64,000 nucleotides of DNA from assembly GCA_900489925.1 (NCBI GenBank), contig UEHQ01000017.1, positions 124,001 to 188,000 on the forward strand. The letters run 5' to 3'. A program made the translations under genes and the position numbers. How positions within the stretch are numbered: position 1 is the first letter of the stretch; every line of letters begins with the position of its first letter. The notes below the pieces were generated by a model. It did not search any database. It had not been told where the DNA came from and saw only the letters and a list, made by a program, of their open reading frames with translations. Positions 1-8,218 of this stretch are shown here, in pieces. Source of the stretch: Hyphomicrobiales bacterium. GTDB lineage: Bacteria > Pseudomonadota > Alphaproteobacteria > Rhizobiales > Rhizobiaceae.

Positions 1-777
1 GAGATCCGTCCGCACCGGCACGACAGTTTCTTTCAGATATTGTACATAGATAGCGGGTCGGGCGAAGCTCTGTTCGAGGGCAGCTGGCACCAGATGTTAG
101 CGCCTGCGGTTGTCACCGTGCCGCCCGGCCTCGATCACGGATTTCGCTTTTCGAAGGACGTCGACGGCTTTGTCATCACAGTCCTGGCGTCGCATCTGAA
201 GGCCATGCCGGGCGATCGCAGCCGCCTTGGAGAGTGGCTGGCCAGTCCGCACCTGACGGCACTCGACATGACGAATGAAGACGCGGCCTATGTCGCTGGG
301 TCTCTGCGCCGCCTGGGACAGGAATTTGCCGTGCGTCGCGCCGGCCGCAGCGATCTGCTCGAGGCATATCTGACTGCCGCTCTGCAGCTGATCGTGCGAC
401 TGTCATCCGACGAAGGCGAGGAGGGGAGTGCCGCGGATGAAAACGAGCGCCGGATGGAAACCCTGAACGATCTAATTCAGCGCCACTTCCGGTCGCATCA
501 ACCCGCCGCCTTCTACGCCGCCGCGCTCGGCATTTCGCCGACACATCTCAACCGCATCGTACGGGCGAAGTCCGGGCACGGTACCCATGATCTCATCGCC
601 CGGAAATTGATCGACGAGGCAAAGCGCGAGCTGGTCTTCACCTTCGGCAGCGTACAGGAGATCGGCTACCGCCTGGGCTTTTCCGACCCCGCCTATTTCT
701 CCCGTTTCTTCCACCGGCAGACGGGGCAGACACCGCGAGCTTGGCGCATGGCGGAGCGCGCCAAGCTTGCGGCCTGA
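1..777 (+). CDS. AraC-family regulator, PobR-like (5' end cut by window)
   Basis: The frame is open from base 1, so the true start lies upstream; 258 residues are visible. The N-terminal part has the cupin-like sensing domain of PobR-type regulators (HRHDSFFQILYI followed by SGSGEALFEG). The last ~100 residues carry the double helix-turn-helix of AraC proteins (LGISPTHLNRIV and IGYRLGFSDPAYFSRFF). PobR-type proteins activate 4-hydroxybenzoate hydroxylase genes, and the pca genes at 13039-16569 would use its product. The target gene is not in the window, so the inducer is inferred. An internal TTG at 40 is not a credible start because the conserved domain extends upstream of it. Confidence 0.8.
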   Translation, partial: EIRPHRHDSFFQILYIDSGSGEALFEGSWHQMLAPAVVTVPPGLDHGFRFSKDVDGFVITVLASHLKAMPGDRSRLGEWLASPHLTALDMTNEDAAYVAGSLRRLGQEFAVRRAGRSDLLEAYLTAALQLIVRLSSDEGEEGSAADENERRMETLNDLIQRHFRSHQPAAFYAAALGISPTHLNRIVRAKSGHGTHDLIARKLIDEAKRELVFTFGSVQEIGYRLGFSDPAYFSRFFHRQTGQTPRAWRMAERAKLAA

Positions 778-839
778 GCCGATCGTTATTGCAGCACGAC
801 ACCGAGCTGCCGCGCTGATCAGACGTGTTGCAAGCCCGG

Positions 840-1634
840 TCAGGGCATCAATTGCCCGCCGTTGACCTCGATGATCTGACCCGTGACGTAACCTGACAAG
901 GTGGGAGAGGCGAGGAACAGGTAGGCGCCGACGCAATCTTCAGGCGTGCCCACAAATCCCATTGGAATCGACTTTCGCTGCAGTTCCATCTGCTCGTCAT
1001 TGGTGTAGCGCTCATGAAATGGCGTGGCGATAACACCGGGCGCCACGGCATTGACGCGAATGCGATCCGCCACGAACTCCTTGGCGTGCCCATGGGTAAT
1101 CGTCGAGACGAAGCCCTTCGACGCCGCATAGAGGATGGCGCCGTTGCCGCCGCCGTTGCGCGCGGCAATCGACGTGGTGTTGATGATGAAGCCGCCCTGC
1201 TTTTTCAGCCACGGATGCGCCGCGCGCGTGGCGGCAAGGACAGAGCGCGCATTGAGATCCATTACCTTGGCGTAGTGCTCATCGGTATATTCCGACGTCG
1301 GCTTTCGACCCAGCATGCCACCCGCGTTGTTGACGAGCCCATCCAGATGACCAAAGGTCTTCGCGGTTTCCTCGACCACCCGCTCGCTTTCGCCTTCGCG
1401 GGAGACGTCGCCGTGTACAAGATGCACTGTACCGCCTTCAGCCCGGATCTCTGCCGCCAGTGCCTCGGCCGCGTCGCGGCTCGAATTGTAGTGGATGCCG
1501 ACCTTCATGCCCTGCGCCGCAAAGGCGCGCGCGAGCGCCGCCCCGATCCCGGTCGACGCACCAGTAATCAACACAGCCTTGCCGGCCAGATCCGGAATCT
1601 TGATTGAGGTCAGCATTTGAGCAAGGTTTGCCAT
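840..1634 (-). CDS. SDR-family NAD(P)-dependent oxidoreductase
   Basis: Classical short-chain dehydrogenase of 264 residues. It shows the cofactor motif TGASTGIG near the N-terminus, the NNAG motif (LVNNAGG), and the catalytic Ser and Tyr-x3-Lys (NTTSIAARN, then YAASK). The ending GGQLMP is typical of the family. I start it at the ATG at 1634; a TTG at 1652 in frame would add six residues and has no better ribosome site. It is convergent with the AraC gene and upstream of nothing obviously co-transcribed. The substrate cannot be told from sequence; 3-oxoacyl reductases and sugar or aromatic alcohol dehydrogenases look alike. Confidence 0.85.
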   Translation of the reverse strand: MANLAQMLTSIKIPDLAGKAVLITGASTGIGAALARAFAAQGMKVGIHYNSSRDAAEALAAEIRAEGGTVHLVHGDVSREGESERVVEETAKTFGHLDGLVNNAGGMLGRKPTSEYTDEHYAKVMDLNARSVLAATRAAHPWLKKQGGFIINTTSIAARNGGGNGAILYAASKGFVSTITHGHAKEFVADRIRVNAVAPGVIATPFHERYTNDEQMELQRKSIPMGFVGTPEDCVGAYLFLASPTLSGYVTGQIIEVNGGQLMP

Positions 1635-1727
1635 GGCAGCAATGATCTCCAACGAATGAATGGTAGCTTCGAGCGGGTAGGGTGGCGACCCTAGCAGCGC
1701 CCGTCGCGGTTGCGCAATCCTTTCTGC

Positions 1728-2453
1728 TCAGTCTGCAGAATCGAGCTCCGGATAGTGCCGAAAGATCCCGTCCTCGTTGAAGGCAAGGCGTCGCGGGGAA
1801 GCCAGATAAGCCGCAATATTCGGCCTTTGCCGCACCGACTCATGGAGTGCCGCAAGTCCGGGATAGCGTTTCGCGTAGCCGCGCATGGCAACCGGAAAGG
1901 CGTACGACAACCCTTCGATGACTTGAAACAACGACAGATCGACATAGGAAAGAGCCGTTCCGACGATATGCCCGCGGCCATCGGAATTTTGCTGCAGGAC
2001 GCGTTCGAAGTAGCCCAGAAATTTCGGTACTCGATCCGCGATAAAGGCGGCCGAGCGGGCCTTCGCCGCTTCCTTCTGGTCCTCGTAGTAGAGCGACGTC
2101 GCAATTGGATGATGCGTGTCGTGCACCTCGGCGACGAAATCGGTGATCGTCAACTGCAAGCCGTTCGCCACATATCGCAGCACTTCGTCCTGCGGTGCCA
2201 ATCCCAGTTTCGGCCCGAGATAGAAAAGGATGTTTGCGACGTGGGGGATGATGACGTCGCCGACCTTGAGAAACGGCGGCACAAATGGTGGGCAGGCCGC
2301 GCCCCTGTCATCCATGATCTTCAGCATGGCCGCTGTTCCTCGCCCCGGTTGGCGAGCGACATCGACATAGTCGGCACCGGCCTCTTCAAGTGCGAGGCGC
2401 ACGAACTCGCCCCGCCCTTGGATACCGTCCCAATAATAAAGCTCGTAGACCAT
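1728..2453 (-). CDS. Glutathione S-transferase family protein
   Basis: A 241-residue protein with the two-domain GST layout. The N-terminal thioredoxin-like half begins MVYELYYWDGIQGRGEFVRL, where a Tyr/Trp-rich start and a GRGE turn replace the usual Ser/Cys active-site region. The C-terminal helical half contains GTALSYVDLSLFQVIEGL, matching the family N-capping box (TYxDL-like). GSTs conjugate or reduce electrophiles with glutathione in the cytosol, but this sequence alone gives no substrate. The ATG at 2453 follows a GAGGGAA ribosome site. It lies 75 bases upstream of the SDR gene on the same strand and may be co-transcribed with it. Confidence 0.8.
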   Translation of the reverse strand: MVYELYYWDGIQGRGEFVRLALEEAGADYVDVARQPGRGTAAMLKIMDDRGAACPPFVPPFLKVGDVIIPHVANILFYLGPKLGLAPQDEVLRYVANGLQLTITDFVAEVHDTHHPIATSLYYEDQKEAAKARSAAFIADRVPKFLGYFERVLQQNSDGRGHIVGTALSYVDLSLFQVIEGLSYAFPVAMRGYAKRYPGLAALHESVRQRPNIAAYLASPRRLAFNEDGIFRHYPELDSAD

Positions 2454-2517
2454 TGTTCCCTCTCACTCGGGCTGTTCACACTTTGCTGAGGAGAATTGGC
2501 GCCACGGACCGTGGTGC

Positions 2518-2691
2518 TTACTTGCGGTAATACCGTCGGGATATTGCGATGACCTTGTCAAAGGTCGTGGCGCGGAGGTCGAGAGACGGGCGCGTGTCGC
2601 GGAAAAACAGTGCAACGACATTGTCGACGGCAACGACAACGATCAGAGCAAGCGCCAGATAGGCCACCGCGGCAAAAATCAGAAGGGACAT
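2518..2691 (-). CDS. Small membrane protein, 57 residues
   Basis: Short frame starting MSLLIFAAVAYLALA and ending ISRRYYRK. Residues ~2-30 form one hydrophobic helix (LLIFAAVAYLALALIVVVAV), followed by a charged, Arg-rich tail, so an N-out/C-in single-pass inner-membrane protein is likely. Its start lies 6 bases after the stop of the 25-residue frame upstream, suggesting translational coupling. I do not recognise a family. Coding is supported only by the clean hydrophobic pattern, the basic tail and the tandem arrangement. Confidence 0.5.
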   Translation of the reverse strand: MSLLIFAAVAYLALALIVVVAVDNVVALFFRDTRPSLDLRATTFDKVIAISRRYYRK

Positions 2692-2697
2692 GGCCTC

Positions 2698-2775
2698 TCA
2701 CATAGGAGCGATAAACAGGTAGCAGCCTGTAACGATCAGCGAAACGAGAATTGCATCGAAGTAACTTCTGTTCAT
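2698..2775 (-). CDS. Tiny membrane peptide, 25 residues
   Basis: MNRSYFDAILVSLIVTGCYLFIAPM: after a short polar start, residues 8-24 are a single hydrophobic stretch. It has one of the strongest ribosome sites in the region (AGGAGGAGA, about 6 bases before the ATG), which argues that it is translated despite its size. It sits directly ahead of the 57-residue membrane protein, and the two would form a bicistronic message. No family recognised. It could act as a leader peptide for the downstream gene or as a partner in the membrane. Confidence 0.45.
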   Translation of the reverse strand: MNRSYFDAILVSLIVTGCYLFIAPM

Positions 2776-2984
2776 GGCGCATCTCCTCCTCTTGCAAAAC
2801 GTCGCGACCCGACTTTTGTTCCCATCGCAGGGCAGTCGTCGCTGGATTTTTCAAGAACACCGATCCGCATGCTCAACGAACATCCGCACGGCTAAAGGAA
2901 TAGACCACAATTAATTCAAGCGTATGACGCGCGCAGCTACGCCTGCGAGCGCCTCTGGCAAACACGCTTGTCGTGATGGGGATT

Positions 2985-3254
2985 TCAGACCGGCTTGCTG
3001 ACCGCAGCAGACTTCTTTGCGGTGGTCTTGCGCGCGGCCGCCTTCGCAGCGCCATTGGCCTTGGGAGCCGCAACCGCCCGCTTGGTCCGCGTCTTGACTT
3101 CCTTGCCATCGAGCGATGCCGCAGAGCCTTCAAGCGCCTCGCGCTCTTTCAAGGCCTGATGCCAGTGGGCGGAATCTCTCCCTGCCGGTCGACCTTCCTC
3201 CTCCCAAAGCGCATAGGCACGCTTCTTGATCCACTCTTCCTGAGTTTCCGTCAT
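2985..3254 (-). CDS. DUF2934 domain protein
   Basis: 89 residues. The N-terminal ~35 residues (EEWIKKRAYALWEEEGRP, then HWHQA) match DUF2934, a short helical domain common in rhizobia. The rest is a Lys/Ala-rich low-complexity tail (KTRTKRAVAAPK, AARKTTAKKSA) like histone H1-type or DNA-binding tails. The ATG at 3254 has GGAGA seven bases upstream. A longer frame from 3326 exists, but its extra residues are outside the domain. Function unknown; nucleic-acid binding through the basic tail is only an inference. Confidence 0.75.
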   Translation of the reverse strand: MTETQEEWIKKRAYALWEEEGRPAGRDSAHWHQALKEREALEGSAASLDGKEVKTRTKRAVAAPKANGAAKAAARKTTAKKSAAVSKPV

Positions 3255-3361
3255 CGCCGATCTCCAGTCACAAGCTGCCGCAGTGCTAACGCGATACTGA
3301 GAGCAGAGTTCCAGACGATGCGTCACGTTTCAAGTATTTTCTGACACACTGCAAAAATATT

Positions 3362-3386
3362 TGTCGCAGCGCAGCATTTTGCGACA
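3362..3386. promoter_or_regulatory. Inverted repeat in the DUF2934/cls intergenic region
   Basis: TGTCGCA at 3362-3368 is repeated inverted as TGCGACA at 3380-3386 with an 11-base spacer. It sits in an AT-richer patch between the two divergent genes. This looks like an operator for a dimeric repressor, but no regulator can be named. Confidence 0.3.
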
Positions 3387-3497
3387 TTTCCACCTTCAGG
3401 GGCATCGTTTGCAGCAACGAGAAGCGCCCCTTTGCTTTCAGCCGCGCGTTGCGAAGCACGATTGAACGGCACCATTTTACCGCTATATTCGCCGTGC

Positions 3498-4961
3498 ATG
3501 TTTTATCTCTTATCGACCTATTGGCCTCATATTCTATTCGTTGTCTCATTGGTCATGGGAACGGCGGCGGCGATCCATGCCACCATGACCAAGGAGGAGG
3601 TGCGGGCCGCCACCGGCTGGGTCGGTGTGATCCTGCTGTCGCCGATCGTCGGAGCCGTCGTCTACGCGATTGCCGGCATAAACCGCATTCGCCGGGCATC
3701 GCTCAGCCTGCGCCGTGACGCGTTGATCCCCGAGGCCGATCTTGACGAGCTGGAGCGGTTCGACGCCGATCCCGAGATCATCATCACTGGATTCGGCCGA
3801 CGGTTCTCGGCCCTGCAGACACTTGGCGATCGGGTCGCTCGAAATCCCATCGCCACCGGCAACACCATCGACATTCTGGAAACCGGCGATGACTGCTACG
3901 CGACAATGAAGGCCGCGATCGACGGCGCCGAACGCAGCGTGCTTCTCGAGACCTACATCTTCGACCGAGATCGCATCGGCCTGCGGATCGCGGATTCGCT
4001 GATCGCGGCAGTCAAGCGCGGGATCGAGGTTCGCGTCCTGATCGATGCCGTCGGTGCCCGCTATTCGGTTCCGAGCATCCTTCGCTATCTCAGCAATGGG
4101 GGCGTCAACGTCGCCGTATTCAACGGCAACGTCATCATGGGCCTGCGTCTGCCCTATGCGAACCTACGCACCCACAGGAAGATCCTGATTGTCGACGGCC
4201 ATACAGCGCTGACCGGCGGCATGAACATCAGAGAGGGCTTCACCCGGGAAGTTGCGGGCGAGAACTTCGCCAGAGACACGCATTTCGTGGTGACCGGCCC
4301 TGTTATCGCCGATCTCTTCAATGTCGCCGCCGAGGATTGGCGGTTTACTACCGGCGAGATCCTCACTGGCGAAGCCTGGAAAACGGCAATGCCCGAAAGG
4401 CAGCCTGGCGACCCCGTATTCATGCGCGTGATTGCATCCGGCCCCGACAGGAGCATCGAGACGAGCCACAAGATGCTGATGGGGGCGTTTTCGGTCGCCC
4501 GCAAATCCATTCGGATCATGTCACCCTACTTCCTGCCGGACCGCGAGCTGATCAGTGCGCTGGCCACGGCCGCACGACGCGGGGTCGAGGTCGATATCGT
4601 GGTGCCGGCTGTCAACAACCTCGTCCTCGTGGATCGCGCGATGACGGCACAGTTCGATCAGATCGTCAGCAACTACTGCCGTATCTGGCGCTCCAGCGGC
4701 ACCTTTAGTCACTCCAAGCTTCTATCCATCGACGGCGCATGGTCATACGTCGGCTCGTCCAATCTCGACCCTCGCTCGCTGCGACTGAACTTCGAGATTG
4801 ACCTCGAAGTCTTAAATGAAGGATTTGCAGCAGAGATCGACGAGCATATCGAAGAGGCGATCAAGGGCGCGTCACCGGTCACGCTGCAGAGCCTGCGGGG
4901 CCGGCCGTTTGCCGTGCGGCTCTTCGACAAGATCTTCTGGCTTGGCTCGCCATATCTTTAA
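3498..4961 (+). CDS. cls: Cardiolipin synthase (phospholipase D family)
   Basis: 487 residues. The N-terminus has two membrane helices (from FYLLSTYWPHILFVV and again TGWVGVILLSPIVGAVV), as in bacterial ClsA-type enzymes. Two HKD motifs follow: HRKILIVDGHTALTGG near residue 225 and HSKLLSIDGAWSYVGSSN near residue 405. Such enzymes condense two phosphatidylglycerol molecules to cardiolipin and glycerol at the inner membrane. The start at 3498 (MFYLLSTYW) places the first helix at the N-terminus; an upstream in-frame TTG would add non-hydrophobic residues. The next gene is an EEP phosphodiesterase, a pairing I would expect to be co-transcribed. Confidence 0.88.
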   Translation: MFYLLSTYWPHILFVVSLVMGTAAAIHATMTKEEVRAATGWVGVILLSPIVGAVVYAIAGINRIRRASLSLRRDALIPEADLDELERFDADPEIIITGFGRRFSALQTLGDRVARNPIATGNTIDILETGDDCYATMKAAIDGAERSVLLETYIFDRDRIGLRIADSLIAAVKRGIEVRVLIDAVGARYSVPSILRYLSNGGVNVAVFNGNVIMGLRLPYANLRTHRKILIVDGHTALTGGMNIREGFTREVAGENFARDTHFVVTGPVIADLFNVAAEDWRFTTGEILTGEAWKTAMPERQPGDPVFMRVIASGPDRSIETSHKMLMGAFSVARKSIRIMSPYFLPDRELISALATAARRGVEVDIVVPAVNNLVLVDRAMTAQFDQIVSNYCRIWRSSGTFSHSKLLSIDGAWSYVGSSNLDPRSLRLNFEIDLEVLNEGFAAEIDEHIEEAIKGASPVTLQSLRGRPFAVRLFDKIFWLGSPYL

Positions 4962-5029
4962 ACTTTGCGTCCATTGCCTATACTGCTCAGCAGAGCACCT
5001 TCGATCCACGGAACGCCCGGCAAATCCCG

Positions 5030-5881
5030 ATGCATGCCAAGAAAGCCAGCCTGCCCGCGAGCATCCTTGCCTCCATCAGGAACCGCAAGAGACGCTTGAC
5101 TGCGGCGCATGCGGAAGCGCCACCAAGGGGCGCGGGCACGCTGATTGCGTCCTATAACGTCCACAAGTGCGTTGGAAACGACAGGCGCTTTGACCCGGAG
5201 CGCACCAGTCGTGTCATTCACGAGATCGACGCCGACGTAATCGCCCTGCAAGAGGCCGACACCCGCTTCGGCGAGAGAACCGGGATCCTGGACCTCGCGA
5301 GGCTGGAGCGGGAAACCGGGCTGCTTCCCGTACCTGTCAGTGGCATGGCCAAGGCGCACGGTTGGCACGGCAATGTCGTGTTGTTCAAGAAGGGCCTGGT
5401 ACGCGACGTCCACCAGATCAACTTGCCGGGGCTGGAGCCGCGGGGCGCTCTAGTCGCGGAACTCGAACTGGAGCAGGGCGGAGCGTTGCGCATCATTGCC
5501 GCGCATTTCGGCCTCTTGCGGCACTCCCGCGCCCAGCAGGCCCAAATGCTCGTCGAGCTGATGGCCGAAAAAGTCGAGACACCGACCATCCTCCTGGGTG
5601 ACCTCAACGAGTGGCGGCTCGGCGACCGCTCATCGCTGCACACGTTCCAGTCCGCGTTCGGACCGCAGCCGGCCGCCGTCCCAAGCTTCCCGGCGCGCCT
5701 GCCGGTTCTTGCGCTGGATCGCATCATGGCCAATCGCAACGGTGTGCTGACGCGCGTCGAGGCGCACGACACGCCGCTCGCCCGCATCGCTTCCGACCAT
5801 CTGCCGATCAAGGCGCTCCTCAACTTGGAGACTGCGGACAACCAGGAACCTGTGCCGAAAAAGGGAAGGCACAGCGCTTGA
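5030..5881 (+). CDS. Endonuclease/exonuclease/phosphatase (EEP) family protein
   Basis: 283 residues with the EEP fold signature in order: ASYNVHKCVG at the start of the domain, the metal-binding Glu in DVIALQEAD, GDLNEWRLG with catalytic Asp/Asn, and the C-terminal SDHLPIKALL with the Asp-His pair. These enzymes cleave phosphodiester or phosphoester bonds with Mg2+. Substrates range from DNA to sphingomyelin and inositol phosphates, and the sequence does not decide between them. There is no signal peptide. It lies 68 bases after cls, so a role in phospholipid head-group turnover is plausible but inferred. Confidence 0.8.
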   Translation: MHAKKASLPASILASIRNRKRRLTAAHAEAPPRGAGTLIASYNVHKCVGNDRRFDPERTSRVIHEIDADVIALQEADTRFGERTGILDLARLERETGLLPVPVSGMAKAHGWHGNVVLFKKGLVRDVHQINLPGLEPRGALVAELELEQGGALRIIAAHFGLLRHSRAQQAQMLVELMAEKVETPTILLGDLNEWRLGDRSSLHTFQSAFGPQPAAVPSFPARLPVLALDRIMANRNGVLTRVEAHDTPLARIASDHLPIKALLNLETADNQEPVPKKGRHSA

Positions 5882-5947
5882 CTCCACAGGCCGTCATGGC
5901 ACGTTCTGAGAAGAGCGAGGCGGACGCCTATCGGGGAGAATAGCAGC

Positions 5948-7024
5948 ATGTTGAGGGCGTGGGTGGTGCGGTCGCGAGGCAACAGGCAGCCGCACGCAGC
6001 TTCCACTGCGCAAATCGTCAGGCGGATCTGTCTGCTGCTGATGATCGCGGCAGGCCCGTCCGCGCTGCCGTTCGACACCGTTTCGGCCCTTGATCCGGCA
6101 TCCCAGAGTCAGGCGTCGAAGGCTCAGATCGAGAAGCTCTCGGGCATGTTGCAGCAACACTTTGCCGGTGCAGATAGCCTGATGGAACGCCGCTCGGCCT
6201 TCGAAGAGCTGATGGCGTCGACACCGGGACCGTCTCGCGTCCAGATCAGGCATGTCGATGCCGGCGGCGTGGACGCGGAACTTATCTGGCCGGCTCGCCT
6301 GCATCATCCCCTCGGCCGGCGCGCCATCCTTTACGTTCACGGTGGTGGCTTCTATGGCGGATCGCTGCAAACCCACAGGGCCTTCGCGGCCGCGCTTGCC
6401 AAGGCATCTTCGTCTGATGTCCTGCTGATCAATTACCGGCTTGCGCCGGATTATCCGTTTCCGGCACCGATCGACGATACGCTGACGGCATACCAGTGGC
6501 TGCTCGAATCCGGCTACGACAACGACAACGTGGTCATCGCGGGAGATGCCGCCGGTGGAAACCTCGCCATCGAGGCAACGCTGAGACAGATGCAGCTCAA
6601 GGGGCCGCTGCCCGCCGCCGTCATCGCGGTCAGCCCGATCACTGATCTTGCCGGGACAGGCAACTCATTTGCAGCCAATATCAAGAGCGACCCGCTGTTG
6701 AACGCCACGCAGATGGAGGCGGCGCGAAAGGCCTATCTCGGCAGTCGTGCGCCAACCGATCCGCGCGCCTCGCCGCTCTATGCCGACATGACGGGTTTTC
6801 CCCCGATCCTGATGCAGGTGGGCTCGAGCGAAGCCCTGCTGGATGACACGTTGCGGCTTGCCGACAAGGCCCGCAAGGCCGGGGTCGACGTGACGGCCGA
6901 GGTCTGGCCGGGCATGATCCACCAGTGGCAGCTGTTTCCCTTCTGGATCGACGATGCGCGGCGCTCCAACCAGAACATGGCCGAATACGCGATACAGCAC
7001 TTCGCCGACAAGCCGAAGGAATGA
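5948..7024 (+). CDS. HSL-family alpha/beta hydrolase lacking the nucleophile serine
   Basis: 358 residues. An Arg-rich N-terminus then a hydrophobic stretch (ICLLLMIAAGPSALPF, roughly residues 28-43) suggests membrane targeting or export. The hormone-sensitive-lipase fold is clear: oxyanion motif HGGGFYGG and the region NYRLAPDYPFPAPIDD. The acid and base positions also look intact (SEALLDDT and GMIHQW). The nucleophile elbow, normally GDSAGGN, reads GDAAGGN: the codon is GCC, so the catalytic Ser is Ala. The protein is therefore predicted to lack normal esterase activity. It is the third gene of the run beginning at cls. Start chosen at the ATG after GGGGAGAA. Confidence 0.8.
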   Translation: MLRAWVVRSRGNRQPHAASTAQIVRRICLLLMIAAGPSALPFDTVSALDPASQSQASKAQIEKLSGMLQQHFAGADSLMERRSAFEELMASTPGPSRVQIRHVDAGGVDAELIWPARLHHPLGRRAILYVHGGGFYGGSLQTHRAFAAALAKASSSDVLLINYRLAPDYPFPAPIDDTLTAYQWLLESGYDNDNVVIAGDAAGGNLAIEATLRQMQLKGPLPAAVIAVSPITDLAGTGNSFAANIKSDPLLNATQMEAARKAYLGSRAPTDPRASPLYADMTGFPPILMQVGSSEALLDDTLRLADKARKAGVDVTAEVWPGMIHQWQLFPFWIDDARRSNQNMAEYAIQHFADKPKE

Positions 7025-7044
7025 CAGCCCGCCTCCCGCCGAGA

Positions 7045-7134
7045 TCAGTCCCGGCGCCGATTGTCCTTGCGCCGTGGCTGAAAGGTCGCGATGCGCATGA
7101 CGTCGTCGATGATCATCAATAGATGCGTCCACAT
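7045..7134 (-). CDS. Possible 29-residue small protein
   Basis: MWTHLLMIIDDVMRIATF followed by a basic tail (QPRRKDNRRRD). A good ribosome site (AAGGAGAG, about 5 bases before the ATG) supports translation. It occupies the gap between the hydrolase and the LysR gene on the opposite strand. No family recognised; the amphipathic helix plus basic tail could associate with membrane or nucleic acid. Confidence 0.3.
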   Translation of the reverse strand: MWTHLLMIIDDVMRIATFQPRRKDNRRRD

Positions 7135-7224
7135 GACAACTCTCCTTCGACGCCATCTTGACCGCTCTTGCCCTCCGTCTTCAAACGAGCTTATCGTCGT
7201 CTTCGAATGACTTGAGGTTATGCG

Positions 7225-8106
7225 ATGAAGCGTGGACATCTGCCTTTGACGGCACTACGAAGCTTCGAGGTGGCGGGACGTCTCGGCAGTTTCACACGCG
7301 CGGCCGACGAGCTTTTCATTTCGCAGGCAGCCGTCAGCCGGCAGATCAGAGATCTGGAAACGACACTCGGTGAGGCACTCTTCGAACGCCGTCACCGCAG
7401 CGTCCACCTGACCGAGGCTGGCCATAGGTTGCTCGCTATTCTTACGACGTCGTTCGATAAGATTGGCGATTGCCTAGACGGGATACGCAGCAGCCGAAAA
7501 CAAAATAGGCTGTCGATCAGTTCGGAACCCTCCTTCGCAGCCTCCTGGCTGGTGCCGCAACTACCGGACTTTCAGGCGCTACACGCTGATATCGATGTCA
7601 CCGTCGATTCAGATTCGCGACTGGCGGAGTTTCGAAGCGGTGAGGCGCAGATCGCCATTCGCCACAGCGCCACGGACACATCCTGGCCGAGGAGCCAGAG
7701 CAGGCATCTGGCAGATGTCTGGATGATCCCGGTCGCTGCGCCGGCCGTGCTCACGCAGTCGGCAATCCGCGCGCCCGGTGACTTGCTCCGTTTCCCGCTG
7801 CTGCACGAAGAAAACCGTGACGTCTGGAACCGGTGGTTCGAGGCAGCAGGCGTCACGCCGTCAGAGGCTGTCCGTGGGGTCGTCTATGCAGACGGCGGTC
7901 TGGTTCTGCAGGCCGTCCTGCGGGGCCAGGGGATTGGTCTCGTGGACCGGATATTTGCCGAGGACGAAATTCGGGCGGGCCGGTTGGCCTGCGTTTTCGA
8001 TCTCGCCATTCCCCACGGCGCCTACTTCCTCGTGGCCCGTCGCTTCGATCAACTGACGGATCCCGCCCGGCTGTTCTCGACCTGGATTACATCGAAATTT
8101 CAATGA
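7225..8106 (+). CDS. LysR-family transcriptional regulator (GcvA-like)
   Basis: 293 residues. The N-terminal winged helix-turn-helix reads LRSFEVAGRLGSFTRAADEL then ISQAAVSRQIRDLE, typical of the GcvA branch. The C-terminal two-lobed effector domain runs from about residue 90 (SISSEPSFAASWLVPQLPDF) to the end. The next gene on the same strand is an agmatinase-family enzyme 112 bases away, its most likely target. Start is the ATG at 7225, with GAGG upstream. Confidence 0.85.
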   Translation: MKRGHLPLTALRSFEVAGRLGSFTRAADELFISQAAVSRQIRDLETTLGEALFERRHRSVHLTEAGHRLLAILTTSFDKIGDCLDGIRSSRKQNRLSISSEPSFAASWLVPQLPDFQALHADIDVTVDSDSRLAEFRSGEAQIAIRHSATDTSWPRSQSRHLADVWMIPVAAPAVLTQSAIRAPGDLLRFPLLHEENRDVWNRWFEAAGVTPSEAVRGVVYADGGLVLQAVLRGQGIGLVDRIFAEDEIRAGRLACVFDLAIPHGAYFLVARRFDQLTDPARLFSTWITSKFQ

Positions 8107-8218
8107 TCCGATGGTAGCCAGAACGCTTGACCTCCTTGAGCATTGCAGCTCTGTTGACGAGATTGCTGCTGAAGAGCAGCGGTAAACACCCGTGCCGATG
8201 ATTTTCAAGGATGAGCCG

